Shown here one piece after another: positions 51,961 through 54,385 of a stretch of 54,385 nt of DNA. Positions within the stretch are counted from its first letter, which is position 1. The number at the start of each line of letters is the position of its first letter. This DNA is from CAJXZP01 sp964195485 (GTDB lineage: Bacteria; Bacteroidota; Bacteroidia; Flavobacteriales_G; Salibacteraceae): positions 1 through 54,385 of the forward strand of contig CAXMPG010000122.1 in NCBI GenBank assembly GCA_964195485.1, written 5' to 3'. Both the position numbers and the translations under genes were made by a program. Under the pieces are notes generated by a model. It did no database searches. It was not told the origin of the DNA and was given only the letters and a program-made list of their open reading frames with translations.

Positions 51961-54079
51961 TTTCTCCAGGTTTAAAATATTGATTTAAAGCAATTTTTAT
52001 TGCCCCATTCTCCCTACTGGAATAGTATTTCCATAAATTTTTTGCGCAAAATAATTTCATTTGTTGGGTGACCTTTTTTGATGCATTAGTACCAACAATA
52101 ATTATCGGTTTTGGCTTAAAGTCTTTCCAATCACTTAAGTCGTAATTCTTATACGTGTTCACGAAAATAACATGAGGTTGGAATTGGTGTATTTGATTAG
52201 GGGTGAAAATATGCGCGTTATCTAATTTTAATATCCGTGTATTTCCAATGTACCAAGCGTTTGAAGATTCATTCTTAGGGTCACTATGATTAAGCGTAAC
52301 ATTACCTAAACCTCGTTTCCAACGATGATGATATACGTGAAACTGCATTCTATCCGTATTTGAAATTAAGCTAGAGTCGGCAATAAAAAGGGTGTGATAT
52401 CCATTCACAAACTCTATCGAAGATTGTTTCCCTGTAGCGTAGAATGTAATTTCCTTTTGGTTTAAAATGGACCACTTTTCAATGGTTTGAGAAATGGTTA
52501 AGGCCATAATAAGTCCTAGGCTGTAAATAACAAACTTCTTATTGTATTGGGTTAACCAAATGGTAAAGGAAGCGATTATAAGGTACATCAGCCACGTTTC
52601 TATGACACTGATGTCTAATCCGGTGATAAGGGAGTTTGGTAGTTGCTCCATGGCTTTTACTAGTGTATTTAGACTGTACACTATTCCGAATAAAATGGCT
52701 GAAATCAATTTCCCAATTAAAGGAATAATAGATAGAACTTGGAATCCAATAGCGGTGAAGATGATTAAAAATGCCGCAGGAATTACGATCAAATTTGAAA
52801 GCAGAAAATAAGTTGGGAATTGATGAAAATAGAGAATACCCAATGGGGCGGTAACTAACTGTGCAGAAAGCGAAACACAGGTGATATTCCATGCTTTGTC
52901 AATTATACCCGGAGGGATTTCAATAAGATTGTAGATGTACGGATGAAGGTAAATAATGCCAATTACAGCTAAATAGGAAAGTTGAAAACCAACTTCCAAA
53001 AGCATAAATGGTTCATAGACTAAAATAGCGAAAGCAGATAAGGCCAAGGTGTTATAAATGTTACTAGTACGGCCAAACGAAACAGCAACAATCATAAAAG
53101 AAAACATGGTAGCAGCTCTAATTACAGATGGAGAAAGCCCGGTAATAAAAGCATAAAACCAAATGCTAATTATGAGGATGACTGCTTTGATCGCTTCTCC
53201 GTTTTTGAATTTATCCATCCAGCCGAGCATAAACCGTAGAACTAAGAAAATGATACCCACATGAAGTCCGGAAACTGCTAATACATGCATGGCCCCAGCG
53301 CTTGAATAGGCAGATTTTAATTCGTGCGTTAAAGATTCTTTTTTGCCTAAGGTTAACGCGGAAATTATGGCTAATTCTTCTCCATCAATTCCAAATTTTT
53401 GGTAACGACTCAATAAAAAATCACGCCAATTTATGGCTTTTTCTTTTACAATAGAAATAGGCTCAAAGCCAATTAACTTAAAATCAGAATTAGCTAGATA
53501 GGCCCGTTGGTAAATGTAATGATGAGACAAATAGCGCTTGTAATCAAATTCGTCAAAATTAGCTGGCGGTGAAACGTTGGTTGGTGTGCGTAAAAAGTTT
53601 ATTACATCACCATATTGGAGATTTAAAGAGTCTTGAGTTTTAAAATAGACCAAACATTTACCAGAAGTCTTTATCCAAACCCCATTATCCTTAATTTGGG
53701 TGACTTCCAGTACCGCTTTAATGGATTTAGGGTTAATGGTTGGTTCGGAGCTAATAGTGGCTATATATGCTTCAGGATGGTGGTTAGCCGTAATAAAATG
53801 ACTGAAATGGTTTGCCTTGAATTGCTCCACCCGAGAATTTGAAATAGTCAGTCCTATAATAAAAAAGAAAACGGTTGAAAAAACACCAAATATCCAACGG
53901 TTATAGTATTTCGAATTAAGAACCTTTAATTTAATCATGATTAAGTTAAAGATGGTAAGTACAGAAACCGTAATTATTATTTCTAATCCAATTGGTGTAG
54001 GATTGTAAAAAGACCACATAATACCAAGAGAAAAGGGTACAATAAGTCGAAATAAAGGAATGTGGTTAAGCCATTTCAT
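51938..54079 (-). CDS. comEC: ComEC/Rec2 family DNA uptake channel
   Basis: A 713-residue inner-membrane protein. The N-terminus has two or three helices followed by a DUF4131-type OB-like domain (ATISSEPTINPKSIKAVLEV). The competence domain starts around residue 220 (ALTLGKKESLTHELKSAYSS, then AGAMHVLAVSGLHVGIIFLV), with ITGLSPSVIRAATMFSFMIV. The C-terminal 190 residues look like a shortened beta-lactamase-like domain (ITFYATGKQSSIEFVNG) that lacks the HxHxDH metal motif, as in many Bacteroidota ComEC proteins. In the family it carries single-stranded DNA into the cytoplasm. It overlaps the MBL gene by 23 bp at its 3' end. Confidence 0.93.
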   Translation of the reverse strand: MKWLNHIPLFRLIVPFSLGIMWSFYNPTPIGLEIIITVSVLTIFNLIMIKLKVLNSKYYNRWIFGVFSTVFFFIIGLTISNSRVEQFKANHFSHFITANHHPEAYIATISSEPTINPKSIKAVLEVTQIKDNGVWIKTSGKCLVYFKTQDSLNLQYGDVINFLRTPTNVSPPANFDEFDYKRYLSHHYIYQRAYLANSDFKLIGFEPISIVKEKAINWRDFLLSRYQKFGIDGEELAIISALTLGKKESLTHELKSAYSSAGAMHVLAVSGLHVGIIFLVLRFMLGWMDKFKNGEAIKAVILIISIWFYAFITGLSPSVIRAATMFSFMIVAVSFGRTSNIYNTLALSAFAILVYEPFMLLEVGFQLSYLAVIGIIYLHPYIYNLIEIPPGIIDKAWNITCVSLSAQLVTAPLGILYFHQFPTYFLLSNLIVIPAAFLIIFTAIGFQVLSIIPLIGKLISAILFGIVYSLNTLVKAMEQLPNSLITGLDISVIETWLMYLIIASFTIWLTQYNKKFVIYSLGLIMALTISQTIEKWSILNQKEITFYATGKQSSIEFVNGYHTLFIADSSLISNTDRMQFHVYHHRWKRGLGNVTLNHSDPKNESSNAWYIGNTRILKLDNAHIFTPNQIHQFQPHVIFVNTYKNYDLSDWKDFKPKPIIIVGTNASKKVTQQMKLFCAKNLWKYYSSRENGAIKIALNQYFKPGEISFQKHP

Positions 54080-54349
54080 TTTACTAAGTTAATTAAAAAA
54101 CTGAAGCATAGGCTTTATTAGGTTGAATCATAAAGATTTACATAAGCTGAAGTATAGGGTGTGTTTTGTTTAACCCGAATAATAAACTTCGAAAAAGACG
54201 AAGCGGAAGTGGTTTAATAATCGTGAGATTTTCAGGCGATAGTTAATTTAATATGGTTACTTATCTTTGTGATGTCAACATATAATTTGTTAATAGTGTT
54301 TTCCGAAAAACTAAAGAGTAGGAATCTTTACCTTTTAAATACCTTATTT
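54080..54349. promoter_or_regulatory. gap upstream of comEC and of the right-edge gene
   Basis: This AT-rich gap of 270 bp lies between two divergent starts. A -7-like TATCTTTG is at 54262-54269 on the plus strand, with no TTG at the expected distance; if used, it gives a leader of about 75 nt for the right-edge gene. A small hairpin CTTCG/CGAAG is at 54187-54203. Nothing else was recognised. Confidence 0.35.
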
Positions 54350-54385
54350 ATGAATTATTCAAAAATCTTAACCAGTCTAGTTATT
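54350..54385 (+). CDS. start of a gene cut by the right edge
   Basis: An ATG at 54350 opens MNYSKILTSLVI, twelve codons before the window ends. The basic-then-hydrophobic start looks like a signal peptide or membrane helix. The plus-strand -7-like element at 54262-54269 gives mild support. No function can be assigned. Confidence 0.4.
   Translation, partial: MNYSKILTSLVI

Overview
This 54.4 kb window is chromosomal DNA from a member of the Bacteroidota, most likely a marine or aquatic member of the Flavobacteriales. The evidence is low G+C content, several promoters of the Bacteroidota form TTG-N19/20-TAnnTTTG, almost no Shine-Dalgarno sequences, a fused SecDF, a type III glutamine synthetase, a 1435-residue RpoC, a C-terminal type IX secretion (T9SS) sorting domain on a subtilase, a gliding-motility type C-terminal domain, and several families largely confined to the phylum (DUF5606, DUF2851, DUF4924). 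No phage, integron, insertion sequence, CRISPR array or rRNA operon was seen. The window reads as core genome with ordinary housekeeping order.

Layout. 1-5.1 kb: partial holA (minus) divergent from an orphan HsdR_N-type nuclease-like gene, a secreted S8 protease with a T9SS tail, a DUF5606 gene, and a convergent DCC thioredoxin-like gene. 5.3-12.1 kb: secDF, tatA, a Na+/Ca2+ exchanger and glnN, which has its own clear promoter. 12.2-25.1 kb: an OmpA/TPR/beta-propeller envelope protein, the purM-prfA-pyrF cluster, a tightly packed DUF2851-PspC-K+ channel-SDR operon, an alanine/glycine:cation symporter, a helix-hairpin-helix protein and an acyl-CoA dehydrogenase. 25.1-40.3 kb: the translation and transcription block rpsU, xerC, hpf, tRNA-Thr(TGT), tRNA-Tyr, tRNA-Gly, tRNA-Thr(GGT), tuf, tRNA-Trp, secE, nusG, rplK, rplA, rplJ, rplL, rpoB, rpoC, then a DUF3467 gene. 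40.3-46.2 kb: a patatin/Omp85-like protein, a metal-receptor-like binding protein, a Ppx/GppA phosphatase, a small lipoprotein and purB. 46.3-47.0 kb: a badly decayed aquaporin gene on the minus strand. 47.2-54.4 kb: an ECF sigma factor with an adjacent transmembrane PKD/gliding-motility-domain protein, an unrecognised protein, an OmpH-like lipoprotein, a DUF4924 gene, an MBL-fold hydrolase, convergent comEC, and the first codons of a gene running off the right edge.

The most notable observations are: (i) the aquaporin pseudogene with a lost start codon, several in-frame stops, frameshifts and both NPA regions destroyed; (ii) the sigma factor/transmembrane PKD protein pair, which looks like a sigma/anti-sigma unit whose sensor half carries a T9SS type B-like tail; (iii) both tRNA-Thr genes carrying a single broken stem pair; (iv) two TGACCCCCT direct repeats 52 bp apart, the second overlapping the -33 box of glnN; and (v) a nest of inverted repeats ending exactly at the DUF2851 start codon. 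I found no clear previously undescribed multi-gene system; the sigma/PKD pair is the nearest candidate.
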